Assembly: GCA_003260075.1 (NCBI GenBank)
Contig: QLIY01000015.1
Location: forward strand, 341,724-405,723
DNA: 64,000 nt
Direction of reading: 5' to 3'
DNA from: Phallusia mammillata
Taxonomy: Eukaryota; Chordata; Ascidiacea; Phlebobranchia; Ascidiidae
Shown: one piece after another, positions 40,371 through 51,530 of the stretch
Layout of the letters: each line of letters begins with the position of its first letter
How positions within the stretch are numbered: the stretch's first letter is position 1
The notes under the pieces: generated by a model
Database searches by the model: none
The model's input: the letters and a program-made list of their open reading frames with translations, nothing else
What the model was told of the DNA's origin: nothing
Made by a program: the position numbers and the translations under genes

Positions 40371-42410
40371 ATGGGTGATGACAAGGTAAAATCTATTCTA
40401 CAGGATGCACTTGTACAGTATCAAGAGAGCTGCAGTTCTAAGGTACTTTCTGATATTCTTTAAAAGTATGTATTTTTTTATTTAACACTGCAATTTATTT
40501 AGTGGATAAACTATTTCATAAAAGCAAAAAACAGAAAGGAAAAACACATGAGAAACAAGGAATTGGCACTACATGCGGCAAAACAAAACTTGAAAGAATT
40601 TTTTCCACCAAGGAAAGTCGCAGCCTTTCTTGAGAAAATAGGCGAAAAAATGGACGACCAGCATGGACTATCAGAAAATCAAGTAAAGAACTGTGACAGA
40701 AAAGAGGTGAATATAAATCAAATGTTAAAATGGATTTTTGCAATTACGGCTTCCGCCTGTGACAAGACCAAACTATTGAATACAACAAAAAATAGCTTTA
40801 GGCCAATTTTTGCATGATAATTGTATAGATTAACATTAACAACCCATCAGAATTTTAATAAAAGTTTGCAAGGCTTGTTTTTGTAGGATGACATTTTAAA
40901 ACACATTAAATTTAGGATGAATACCACCCTGTTACTACAGGCTTTTATTCATACTATTCCTGTCACTTTTGCTATAAAATACACTTCTCTTCTTTTTTTC
41001 TAGACTAAACAAAGATGTACCAGGGGTGGGCAACCTTTGTCACTGTGGGGCAAAATACAATTGCGATAATTAGATTGCGGGCCGTACCTTTATATGACAC
41101 AAAGTGATTGTACTTTGTTGCATACCAAAAATGTCTTACTACGAGTAAAATTCGCATTTGATTCTTGGAGCATATTGTCAAGTCGCGAAAAAATAGTACC
41201 TGGCACACTAATCTGCTCAAAAATATATAATAATCGGATTAGTTTGCCAGTACATTTGAAGTCCAAGTGTCTCTGTGGGCTGTACAACCTTTAATCAAGG
41301 GTCGTATGTGGCCCGCGGGACGCAGGTTGCCCACCCCTGATCTAGACCAGTGGTTCCCAACCTTTTTGTAGTCACGGACCCCTTTTATAATTTTTATACG
41401 CCTGCGGACCCCCAACGTAATTTACTGGACGTCTTTGTATGGTTTCTGTTTATTGTATCATACGTTATTATACATTTTTAAGCAGCAGAGACGTTTGGAT
41501 TTCAAATGTGCTGTCTAGAATGCGAAATTGCTTGTAGGTAAGCATATTTGGTAAGCAACGAAGAAAAATCACCTTGTTTGATACACAGATGCGGCCCGCG
41601 ATCTAATTTTGGCAATTGTATTTGGCCCCGCAGTAACAAATGCAGCCCGCGCGAACAATTATTTAAACTTATCCGGCCTGCAGTGAAAAAAGTTTGGTGA
41701 CCCCTGTTTATGTGTGTTGTGATGTCACAATGGAGATAACAATCACAAAAAAGTTTTTTTTTCCATTTCAAAGGTTTGATACGCAGTCTGCACTCGTGTG
41801 CAGCATTGTAAAAATAGTTCGAAAACCTAGAAATATTTCATTATTGATTAATGCTACTACAAATGTTAGCCTCCACGAACCCCTTAAAACCATCTCATGA
41901 ACCCCTTGGGGATCCGCGAATCCCAGGTTGGGAACCACTGATCAAGACTATAACGATCCACTTCATACTTGTTATAACATAACCGTTCTGTTATAACAAT
42001 CAGAGTTTTTTAATATAAAAAAGTAAACAAACACTTAAATTCGGATTAACCGTATGACAAATATTGCATATCTTAAAACTTATATACAGGCTACCTTTAA
42101 GCACATTTACACTGGAATATTTGTATGTTCACAGTAGGTTTGTTGCATGTAACTTTTTTTTCAGACCGAAAAGGGGATTTTGGTTGTCGTTGACGCAGTT
42201 TGTGTTGCAGCTGCAACAGTGGCAGTAATGATTTGTTTTACCCAATCAGTGCCAGAACTGTATCGATCGTTTACGGGACAATTTTGGCAGGAGTTCTTCT
42301 GGTCACACATCGAATACTCCATAATTGCCGATGGCAAAAAAATGCCTTGTAGGGGCTTTCAGCAATACTGGGTGGACATGGATCACCAATGTTCTAGGCC
42401 GCACTTTTGA
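40371..42410 (+). CDS. Unrecognised small membrane protein, copy B
   Basis: Three phase-0 exons: 40371-40442, 40503-40706, 42165-42410 (173 codons plus stop). Residues 1-92 are charged and helix-prone (MGDDKVKSILQDALVQYQES, then WINYFIKAKNRKEKHMRNKE and AAKQNLKEFFPPRKV). One hydrophobic helix follows at about 96-116, then a 57-residue tail with FWQEFFWSH and KKMPCRGF. There is no signal peptide, so an N-in, C-out topology is likely. Intron 2 carries two hAT elements. Relative to copy C the last about 20 residues differ because 900 bases were inserted late in exon 3. The matching 3' sequence resumes at about 43331. All splice sites are canonical and no internal stop exists. I cannot name the family. 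Confidence 0.65.
41021..41339. mobile_element. hAT MITE in intron 2 of copy B
   Basis: Terminal inverted repeats CAGGGGTGGGCAACCTTTG and CGCAGGTTGCCCACCCCTG. The internal sequence has the GCGGGCCGTA/GTGGCCCGCGGGA type motifs common in this group. Flanking 8-mers AGATGTAC and ATCTAGAC are not a good duplication, perhaps because the next element inserted at the junction. Confidence 0.75.
41348..41940. mobile_element. hAT MITE in intron 2 of copy B, with nested element
   Basis: It starts CAGTGGTTCCCAACCTTTTT and ends CCCAGGTTGGGAACCACTG. Target duplication ATCTAGAC (41340-41347) and ATCAAGAC (41941-41948), 7 of 8. Inside it, a segment ending GTTTGGTGACCCCTG at 41706, and rich in GCGGCCCGC-type motifs from about 41590, looks like the right end of a second hAT element inserted in this one. 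Confidence 0.8.
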
Positions 42411-42560
42411 CAACATTCTGCGCCCAGTTACCACGGATCATGGACAGTTTCTGTTTGTCTCTAATCTACCGTTGCAGATGCTTTTGTTGTTTCATTGTTT
42501 TAATGTGCCAGTATTATCGTGTGCCGTTGCCCGTTGCAGTGTTCATTGTTTTATCTAAAG

Positions 42561-43034
42561 CAGGGGTTCCCAACCGGGGGTACTCGTACCCCTTGGGGTT
42601 ACGAGATTGAACATCAAGGGAAACGAAGATCGTTGGGCCACACGGCAGCTGTTTAAACAGATTTCACAGTACAGTTTTTTATTTGGTATTGTAAATGATG
42701 TTGTGCGATTACGGTCTTTGCTTTAAAATAACGATTATCTACAAATAATTGATTGACAATGCTTTTTACTTGCTGCCAGCAATAAAGAACAAAGTTAGGA
42801 AGAAACTGCACAGATAAAGGACGCATTTTATGTAGTCTTGCTGTAAATCTTCTACTAACGGTTAATTTCTTTTTGTGATTTTTGTGTCAAATTAACGTTT
42901 AATTGAGCTATATTGCGAAAGCAATTCAATTTAGCAATATATATCTGAAAAATTCCATCACATTTTTTTGGGGTACGAAGAACGCTCTGACGTAACAAAG
43001 GGGTACGAGCAACAAAAAAGGTTGGGAACCCCTG
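42561..43034. mobile_element. hAT MITE with perfect 8-bp target duplication
   Basis: Ends CAGGGGTTCCCAACCGGGGG and AAAGGTTGGGAACCCCTG are inverted repeats. Both flanks are ATCTAAAG (42553-42560 and 43035-43042). It has no transposase ORF, so it is non-autonomous. It lies just 3' of the copy B stop codon. Confidence 0.92.
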
Positions 43035-43872
43035 ATCTAAAGGAAATCTTCATAGCGAATTAGCGCCTTTTACCCTTATCATTGTTGCATCAGCGTTACA
43101 AGAGCCCCCATCGATATAAGATAACATAGAATGATTTAGAGAATATAGAGGTAACTGGGAAGTAGTGCTAGATTGTTGTTTTTGTTGTTTTGATTACGTG
43201 TGGTTGGACGTGAATAAATGTAAAAGGAAAGGTTTCTTGCCGATCAGAGTACACGAGCGTTAGCTGTTAAAGGAACTTCCATAGTCAGTCCCAAACTTTT
43301 GCGTACCCGTGAAAACGGAACGTGACAACATGTATGGCGAACCAATGCCTTAGGCCTTGCAAAAAACTCTGTAGCCATGTTATAGTAACATCAAGTTGAT
43401 TTTCGTAGGTTTGTACAAAATCCTATTAGTAAAACACGTAATCTATTTCAATAAAGTAAACTCTGATTTTTGCTTAGATTATTCAAAACCGTGAATAGTG
43501 TGGGCTACCAATTTCATGTGTATTTCAACATTTTTAGAGTGATTGCAGATTTTAGATTGCATTTCATTTTTGATTATTAAGTAATGTCTGCCTTTGTTTA
43601 CTTGTTGCATCATAGTGGTAAGCAGACCCGATATTATATGCACGAAACCCTCATTTTCCTCAAAAAAGACCGAAAGTTAGATTTACCGAATCAAAATTCA
43701 AACAAAAGTGTGGTCCGGTGTAAATTTGAGTCACAATCAAGCTCATTCTATTCAAACTAAAACGGAAACCGAAAAGGTTCGGGGCCACTTGCAACCTGTT
43801 GCTGTGTAATATTCAATAATACTTTGACTTGTGTTAAATTTTTGCGATGTTTGTAGTGTTGATTTGTGGCAT

Positions 43873-44202
43873 ACCGTATTTACTCGATTATAAGCCGCCC
43901 TCGATTGTAAACCGCATGTTGAGGTGTTAAGAAAATAATGTAAGCCGCCCTCGATTGTAAGCCGCACGCTGGAATTTTAGATACGAATGTTTCCTAATAC
44001 ATCTTTCTGTTGTCATATGGTATGACTATTTTTCTAGTTACGTTGATAACTGCACCCAACAGAACGTACCTATGTCGACGTATAATCTGTAGGCTACACG
44101 CATACATGTTTTGAACCCCAAATAATTTAAAATATTGGAGTGTAGAAATAATTTCGATATAAAATTAAAATATAAGCCGCCCTCGATTATAAGCCGCACA
44201 AA

Positions 44203-44203
<1 letters not shown>
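43873..44203. repeat. MITE-like repeat with internal direct units
   Basis: It starts ACCGTATTTACTCGATTATA. The block AAGCCGCCCTCGATT recurs at about 43903, 43942 and 44175. This opening motif is familiar from abundant non-autonomous DNA transposons in invertebrate genomes. The right end is lost in the G run at 44204. Confidence 0.55.

Positions 44204-44294
<91 letters not shown>
44204..44294. other. Long poly-G gap placeholder (91 bases)
   Basis: It interrupts a MITE-like repeat. The sequence to the right resumes in the duplicated 3' spacer of the membrane-protein locus. There is no flanking duplication. Confidence 0.8.
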
Positions 44295-44295
<1 letters not shown>

Positions 44296-44591
44296 GGTGT
44301 AGAGGCAAATTATTGAATATTAATCACATTTTTCAGATCATATACACGTTTGTTGCCAAATAAAGTGTGTGTTGCGCTGCCTTTTGATTACTATGGGACG
44401 TGACTGTGCGCGCCCAAACGGCACGTGCAGCAGTGCTGAACGCGCTCTTCCTCGCGCCCAGGAACATCCTAATACCAAAACTAAAATAACGAACGTTTAA
44501 GGTGGCACAGACAGAAGGTGGCGCTCGAGAGAGGCAGAGAAAGAGCGGTTTCTACTGCAGTTCAACTTAACTCTTGACGAGCTATTTAGGG

Positions 44592-45035
44592 CAGCGGTTT
44601 TCAACATTTTTGCCTTGGCGGACCCCTTTCGATGCTGTAAGCTAATTGTGGACTCCTTTCAAGGTTTGGGTTTTTTTGAACTTTTTTATTAACAAGCAAC
44701 CAATACATGGTGGATAACATACCATCCACGTTCGGCTTAGGACTAAAATTTTAATCCCTTTGTTTGGCTTGGGACATTGGGCATTAACAAAAAACACCAT
44801 TTGCATTGTGGTGTGACGTTGTTTGCCAGTGACAATTTGCGCATGTTGCATCACCATTGGGTTTAAATGACACAATGCATTTAGGTTTGTCGCTTAAGAA
44901 GAACTTTTTCAAACAAGTTTCATGCTATTTTTTGAAACGCCGAAGCGTTTTTTTTTCAAATCGCAATTAATCAAAAAGGTGTGCGCTAATTAACACTGTG
45001 TCGCGGACCCGCTGAAAACGCTTTGCGAACCCCTA
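44592..45035. mobile_element. Probable hAT MITE
   Basis: It begins CAGCGGTTTTCAACATTTTT with GGCGGACCCCTTTCG, and ends TCGCGGACCCGCTGAAAACG then CTTTGCGAACCCCTA. The termini are recognisably hAT-like and inverted, but imperfect. No 8-bp duplication is visible. Confidence 0.5.
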
Positions 45036-45548
45036 GTTCAACTCAACATCAACGCTTATTCCTAACCGCTTAAACACAATAAACAACATTAATAATTAAC
45101 TTACTTAAGGCAAGTACGTGCTGTCACAACTTTCAGTCAATAATGTTTACGAGGCAGTCACGCTACCAAGCATTAACATCAGTAAATCAAAATCTTGTTG
45201 TGACGTCACTTTACTCGACTGTGACAGGTAATTACACTGGATTGCACAACACGACACGAAATGTTTCATCAACTTTTGAAATTGATCAAATCAACAACAA
45301 ATCAAGGAAAGAAAACTGCAAAAACAGATTTTTCTTTCGGCTCACCTGTCTCATATTTTTCGCACAGCTTGATTCAGCGATGTACAAGGAAGGCAATAAG
45401 TAGGGTTAGATCAATTCTACCCAAAAAACACATCGCAATGTAAACCACAAATTTATCATCCACAACTTTTTTTACCGATAATTTACGTGACTTAAGTGTA
45501 TGTAAACAAGTGTAACTGAGCATTTGCTAAAACATTTAAAGTCATAAA

Positions 45549-45612
45549 GCATGTCGCTTTTTACGTCTATTTGGGCAGTTATTTTCACAATTAAACTTAT
45601 GAACAGATGTAT
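45549..45612 (+). repeat. Dispersed repeat family R1, copy 3
   Basis: It shares GCATGTCGCTTTTTACGTCT, GGGCAGTTATTTTCAC and TTATGAACAGAT with the reverse complement of copy 1. It lies between copies B and C of the membrane-protein family. Confidence 0.55.
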
Positions 45613-46877
45613 AGTGTTCCAAGGATGTACTGTTTTCCAAAGAGTAGTGATATAAATTAATAATGAAACAATCAAAAAATTCGAGTCAAACGATGATTTT
45701 ATTACAGTCACCCACCTGTAAATGTAATTGTTACCGAACTGCGTCCTGTTTAAAGCGTCGAACCCCTACCCGTTCCCCCCTTTAAAAGTTTGATAATAAT
45801 TCTAATAGTCACAATCTTTAAACTGAAAAACTAAAATCATTACGTTTTGCTAAAATTTAACACATAAACTTCAATTTTTAAAGCTTAAAGCAGAAAATTG
45901 CGACATTATTCAACCAGAAACCAATAAACAAGAAGTAAGTTACCTATTGAATAAGCCGTTACAACTGGGTTTCAAAGATAACCTCCACAAATTTGCACAA
46001 ATACTTATTGATTTGAAACAACTTCGCCTAACCCACCTAAATTATAATGCAAGCAGTGTCCAGAACCATTCTATTTTACTTAATTTTGCAAGGCTTACGT
46101 TTGGGCGGTAAGTTGTTTAAACAAAAACTTAACACATTAGCAAATATTTGATTAAAGAACAGGTGCAAACAAAACCACAATGTTTCACTGACCAGTCGAT
46201 GTGAGGTTTGCTTTGCCATTAATCTTCGCAAATCGTAGGTGCTACAGCGATGCTCTGGCCTGCATTGTACAGTACAGTGTTTCTCAATTTTATTTACGTG
46301 GTCCAGGGATTTATCTGTGGTCAGGTCTTACGAGAGGGTTTTGTAGCCGGCGTGTCGCACCAGGGCTCGTAACAGTCTAATGAGGCCATAAATATCAAAA
46401 CTAAATTTCACCTAATTACTTCAGAGTAAATTTTTGCTGTTTTTATGAAAAAATGGGGGTTAGTTGTTGTGTTGTCCAGTATAGAATTTTGGTTTTCTCT
46501 TGAAGGACGGCAGTACCATACGGTACGTCTTGCGTTGGCCGTACTATGTACCTCGTTGCAAAGAGCGAACCATACGATAATACCGTACCAAATGTCTTGA
46601 AACGTTCGTCTCGCACCTTGGGTATGCGCTGGTTTTGCGTACCGTACCTTTAAATAAACCATTTAGAGTTAACTTTTAACCAATTTACGATGATGACTTG
46701 CACTTAAGTGAGTGGTGTCTAAATAAGCTGCTCCCCTCCAAAAGTCGCCCATTCGAAATGTACGATTGATGTATATTCTAGCGATGGGCTCGTGCAGCGA
46801 CATTGACCGTGGTGTTTTTTATAGCATATTTTTTTAATTTTTTGAAGAAAATAAAGTTAAAATTTTAACGCGTCGTA

Positions 46878-46971
46878 AAAAAAATCTTTAAGGGGTAGAA
46901 ATCATTTGAGTAAAAATCTTTAAGGGGTTAAAATCATTTGAGTAAAAATCTTTAAGGGGTAAAAATCACAT
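46878..46971. repeat. Minisatellite, ~32-bp unit, almost three copies
   Basis: The unit AAAAATCTTTAAGGGGT plus ARAAATCATTTGAGT repeats nearly three times, with two variants at its centre. Confidence 0.8.
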
Positions 46972-47373
46972 GCGAAATACTGACTTCAACATTAATGGAA
47001 TAATTCTCACCACTTACGTATCTTATAAACTGTAACTGCAGAACAACCCGGTTATTTTCAAGACTACTGGCAACCGCTTAAGAATACAAAAATAATGAAT
47101 TATACATTTGACATCCCCAGGGCATTAACTGATTTACGAGTAGGCTTACATGTCATAAAAAACTGATTTACGGGCAGGCGTACATATCAAATTTTCTGAA
47201 CCAGGTTAAACGATAGTTTCTTATATCGTTAAGGGAATTGTAACTGCATCCAAAGAGCCTGCTTTTACAGAGCGGTTACCCACGTAAGCACAAAATTTAA
47301 AAACAATGATGTCACCAACATTTTGACTGCTGTTTTACATAATGTCACTGCGATGAAAACATGTGATAAACAG

Positions 47374-47375
<2 letters not shown>

Positions 47376-47448
<73 letters not shown>
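47376..47448. other. Long poly-G gap placeholder (73 bases)
   Basis: The paralogous left locus reads through this point with about 46 bases (from TTAAATGCAGGTTTCG to AGGAAAGAT), so the run stands for missing sequence. Confidence 0.85.
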
Positions 47449-47449
<1 letters not shown>

Positions 47450-47617
47450 GTGGAAAAGATCCAAAAAAGACCAATATATTAATGTTTATGTTGCGTACCA
47501 GTAGGGTTGTAGGGTACGATTTCAGTACAGTAGTGCGCTCTGGTGGTGGAGTGTAGCACGGTACCGCACTTCGGCGGCCTTTATGTACAGGTGTTGAAAA
47601 CAGCATTGCTATAGGTT

Positions 47618-48698
47618 ATGGATACCAAGGTAAAATCTATTCTACAGGATGCACTTGAACAATATCAAGAGAGCTGCAATTCTAAGGTACTTTCTGATAT
47701 TCTGTGAATACATATTTTTTGTTCAACACTGCAATTTATTTAGTGGGTCAACCTTTTCATAAGAGATAGAAACAGAGCGGAAAGACACAGGAGAAACAAG
47801 GAATTGGCAGTACGTCTGGCAAAGCAAAAGTTGAAATATATTTTACCACCGGAGAAAGTCGCAAACTTACTTCAAGAATTAAGCGAAGCAATGGGCGACC
47901 AGCATATGATATCAGAAAATCAAGTAAAGAACTTAAGTGACAAAGTGGAGGTAAATAAAAATCAAATATAAAAATAGAGTATCTGCCGGTGTCAAGACCT
48001 AAAAAAACAATTGTGTACAACAATAAATAGTTTCCATTTTTTGTAGATGGTTGTATCATAGGTCAATATTAATAATCCATCAGACGGGGGGGGGGGATTA
48101 AAAATCAAACGTAATAATAGTTTTTGCAATTAGAGTATCTGCCGGTGTCAAGACCTAAAAAAGCAATTGTGTACAACAAAAACTAGTTTCCAGTTTTTGT
48201 AGATGGTTGTATCATAGGTCAATATTAATAATCCATCAGACTTTTAATGAAGGTTTCGTTTTTGCAGGATGACGATGACATAACCATTCTTTTATAGCAA
48301 TATAGCAATCAGATTTTTTTAATATAAAAACAGGTCCAAAACTTATACGTACCTTTAAGCACATTTACACTGGAATATTTGTATGTTTACAGTAAGTGTG
48401 TTGCATGTAACATTTTCTTTTTCAGGTTGCAAAGGGAATTTTGGTTGTCGTTGGCGCGGTTTGTGTTGCAGCTGCATCGGTGGCTATAATGATTTACTTT
48501 CCCCAATCAGTACCAGAACTGTTTCTTGCGTTTGCGGGACCATTTTGGCAGTACTTCTTCACGTCATTTATTGACAAGCCCTTGATTGTCAATGGCACAC
48601 AAATGCCTTGTAAGGCCTTGCATCATTACTTCATGGATTATCAAGGCCAAGACCGGGTCTTGATTGTAGATGGCGAACCAATATATAGGCCTTATTAG
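47618..48698 (+). CDS. Unrecognised small membrane protein, copy C (most complete)
   Basis: Three phase-0 exons: 47618-47686, 47744-47950, 48426-48698 (182 codons plus stop). Start MDTKVKSILQDALEQYQESC. The second exon has a strongly basic stretch (RDRNRAERHRRNKEL) and a PPEKVANLLQELSEAM helix. The third has one transmembrane helix at about 96-117 (GILVVVGAVCVAAAS core), then FPQSVPELF, FWQYFF, MPCKALHHYFMDY and VDGEPIYRPY. There is no signal peptide. The gene is preceded by TTGCTATAG|GTT-ATG, a possible trans-splice acceptor. Intron 2 holds an allelic seam at 48086-48096. Paralogues: B (complete, diverged) and A (broken). Against B, replacement differences outnumber silent ones about seven to one. 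Function unknown. Confidence 0.7.
47950..48240. repeat. Allelic overlap inside intron 2 of copy C
   Basis: AGAGTATCTGCCGGTGTCAA to CAATATTAATAATCCATCAG is present on both sides of the G run at 48086-48096, with scattered substitutions. It is the same pattern as the other seams. A second seam follows at 48950-48960, duplicating GGGTCCGAAATCCAAACTTT. Confidence 0.75.
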
Positions 48699-49069
48699 GC
48701 CTTGCGAAAAACTCTGTAGCTATGTTAGTATCATCAAATTGATTTTTGTGGGTTTGTACACAAACCTATTAGTGAAACATGTAATCTATTTCATGTGTGT
48801 TTCAGCAAAATCCATTTGTACATATTGTTGATTTTAGAATGCATTTTTGCTAATCAAGTTATGTCTGCCTTTCTTTACTTGTTGTATCATATATAGTGGT
48901 GAACGGGTCCGAAATCCAAACTTTCCCCAAAAAAGACCGAATCTAGGCCGGGGGGGGGGGTGGTAAACGGGTCCGAAATCCAAACTTTCCCCAAAAAAGA
49001 CCGAATCTAGGCCAAAAGTTAGATTTACCGAATCAAAATTAAAACAAAAGTGTGGTTTTGTGTAAATTT

Positions 49070-51530
49070 AAGCCACAATTAAGCCCGTTCTATTCAAACT
49101 AGAACGGGAACCTAAAAGGCTAGACCCACTTGCAACCTGTTACTGTGTAACATTCAATAATACTTGATTTGTGACATATTTTTGTGATATATTTAGTGTA
49201 TAGACAATTATTGATCATTAATCACATGCTTTCAGATCATGTACGCCAGTGGTTCCCAAACTTTTTTAATTTTTTGTCATAGCGGTCCCGTAATTTTTTC
49301 GTGTTGTGATGTGATAAACGTTACACTTTCGCATAGCGTCTAATTTCTAAGGCTTTTATTTTTTTGGGGGGCCATAAAGTATTTTTTCATGTTCTTTTTA
49401 ACAATGTGTCCTCCTTTTTAGGGATGGAAATATGATAGGTCTACCAAATACCGAAGCCAAAATAACGAACATTTATTCAGGCGGCACAGACAGGTGGTGG
49501 CACTCGGGAGAGACAGAGTACGGCAGCAAGGCGAGTATAATGAGAGCGTTTTCTACCACACTGCAACACAACAACATTGTCAACGAGCTACAAACACTCA
49601 CATTCACAGCAAATTATACATAGTTGTTTAGCGGTACAGAAATGCAAACGGCGGACAGTAGTTCAATTTAATATCAACGCTTATTACCAAGGATGCTCTT
49701 CAAATACAAAACGTATTTGAACTGAAGCAAATGATTTGAGAAGAAATTGTAAAAGAACCACGTCCTTTGTGTAACGCTGAATCCCCGGCCGTTTCTTTGG
49801 CATTATAAGAACCATATGCTGAATCGCACTGATTCTGGACTGGAACAGAATAGCTATGCCAGAAAGTAACAAAACGATTTGTCAACAAATTTTGCCACCT
49901 ATCGAAAATTAGCTAAATGTGCGGGTGACGTGAGTTATGGTGTTAGTAGCTCTACCCAAAAAATCAGCCCCGAAACGTCCTCTAGAGCAGTGGTTCTCAA
50001 CCTTTTAAGTTCGCGGACCGGTAAACTTTCAAAACAAATTTTGCTGACCGGTGGACTTTCAAAATCAACCCAAAATGTATCACGACAAAAATATGTAGGC
50101 TAATTCAAAAATGTATGAAAAAATAAATTTAATAAGAAGTTTGCTGCTGTCTGTTTGATATCATACGTGTTAAACGCGATTCTAATGAAGTTTCTGCACG
50201 GCGAAGTAGAGCATTGACCTCCACACGATTTCTCATCCTTCAACATCTTGCATTTTGCAATTGAGATAAAAAATTGTAGTATATTTGGCGGACCGGCAGG
50301 AAAGTTGACGGGGACCGGCACCGGTCCGCAGACCGGCGGTTGAGAACCACTGCTCTAGAGGATATTGTATTTATTAACTTGCATGTAAACTATGTTTCCC
50401 AAATATAAAGCAGCTGTGTAGGTGACAAGGGATGTATTGCGTTTTAAACTAAACTTGTTTGTAAACATTTTACGTTTTTAGGTAATTTGATTTCTATTTA
50501 TTTTGTAGTTTTGTTTCACGCTTGACTAGTTACACATGTTATTGTCGATTTTGCGAAATGTGAATTTAAGTGTACAACAAAACTAAGAATGGATTTGCTA
50601 AGTCATAAACAAAAATGTATTGTTTGGTGAAAAGTATTTAAGTCTCTTAATCCAAATCAGGCCTCCAATTTTTAGTTAGATCGATCTTGTAGTTTCTAAG
50701 TTCTGACTCAAGTTGTTTTCCTGCCACGCGTTAATTAATATATAAGTTAAACGTAAACTAAAGGTCTTGATCGCCTTTTTGCCCTGGTCGTAGACTTTGG
50801 TTTTTAAGACGTATGTGTGTTCTGTAATAAACAATATGATTCCGCAACCACATACACGAATATATCAGCAGCAGGACACAATCTCACAATATACAATAAC
50901 ACATGAATGCACATAGTAAGAACGTGCTTTGTTTTGCTTGACTGTTGAAAGGACCACATCATGTAATAAATGACCATTGGTGTTTGTACACATTACATGG
51001 AAAACATTCAGCTGTTATAAGTGTTAGCATTTGGCTTCTATGCATGGTACTAAATAATGTATGGTATGTAGGCTATAGCCCCCCCCCCATAAATGACCAT
51101 TGGTGTTTGTACACATTACATGGAAAACATTCAGCTATTATAAGTATTAGCATTTGGCTTCTATGCATGGTACTAAATAATGTAGGCAATAGGCATATAG
51201 CCAGATTTTAGTGTCATTTAAATTAAATTAAAGACCATTAACCCTTACTGTTAGCATTTTCCTAAGCCTGTTAAAATATATTTTTTACATCAAGCTAATT
51301 TATTTTCATTATTCTGCATTATCCAATGAAATCATGTGTTTAACCTAAATGCCACTTCTGCTTTGGTTGCCTGGGGAGTTAAGATCAAGACTCAATTATT
51401 ATATTACTGTATCTTTATGACCAAGAAAATTAAACTCTTTGATAACAGTTAAATAAGTCAATCCGGCAAGCACTCAGTGGGTTGAAGGTTAACATCATAA
51501 TCTTTAGTAAAAGATACATTTCAGTCATAA
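49070..51530. repeat. Duplicated spacer, right copy
   Basis: Counterpart of 38871-40310. It contains repeat R3 with a hAT insertion at 49988-50352, and an allelic seam at 51079-51088 flanked by AAATGACCATTGGTGTTTGT copies. Extra sequence at about 50600-51200 is absent from the left copy. It ends about 120 bases before the MRPS16 start. Confidence 0.7.
49988..50352. mobile_element. hAT MITE with perfect target duplication CTCTAGAG
   Basis: Ends CAGTGGTTCTCAACCTTTTA and GCGGTTGAGAACCACTG are inverted repeats. Both flanks are CTCTAGAG (49980-49987 and 50353-50360), matching the hAT nTCTAGAn preference. The related R3 copy at 36895 has only a single GTCCTCTAGTGG there, an empty-site paralogue that independently confirms the insertion. 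Confidence 0.95.

Larger units (their letters stand above)
45036..47304. other. Intergenic stretch without a supported gene
   Basis: It holds repeat R1 copy 3, a possible hAT end near 46272 (CAGTGTTTCTCAATTTTA) and a 32-bp minisatellite (46878-46971). The ORFs at 45143-45403 and 46408-46662 show no motif. Confidence 0.5.
1402..48960 (+). other. Family of 10-base poly-G seams (plus-strand G)
   Basis: Runs at 1402-1411, 5476-5485, 6203-6214, 6849-6858, 8021-8030, 11494-11503, 23943-23953, 25392-25401, 27605-27614, 28882-28892, 29236-29245, 29615-29627, 48086-48096 and 48950-48960. Comparing with the flanking copies shows that any excess over ten comes from flanking G (for example 12 = 1+10+1 at 6203, 13 = 3+10 at 29615). 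At 28882 one extra G is not clearly explained. No poly-C seam occurs in this interval. Confidence 0.85.

Noticed and set aside
49432-49623. 63-codon ORF repeated in both spacers as a possible extra exon of the membrane-protein genes
   Set aside because: The left copy has an in-frame stop from a six-base insertion and a third related copy near 44480 is frameshifted, so no coding constraint is apparent.
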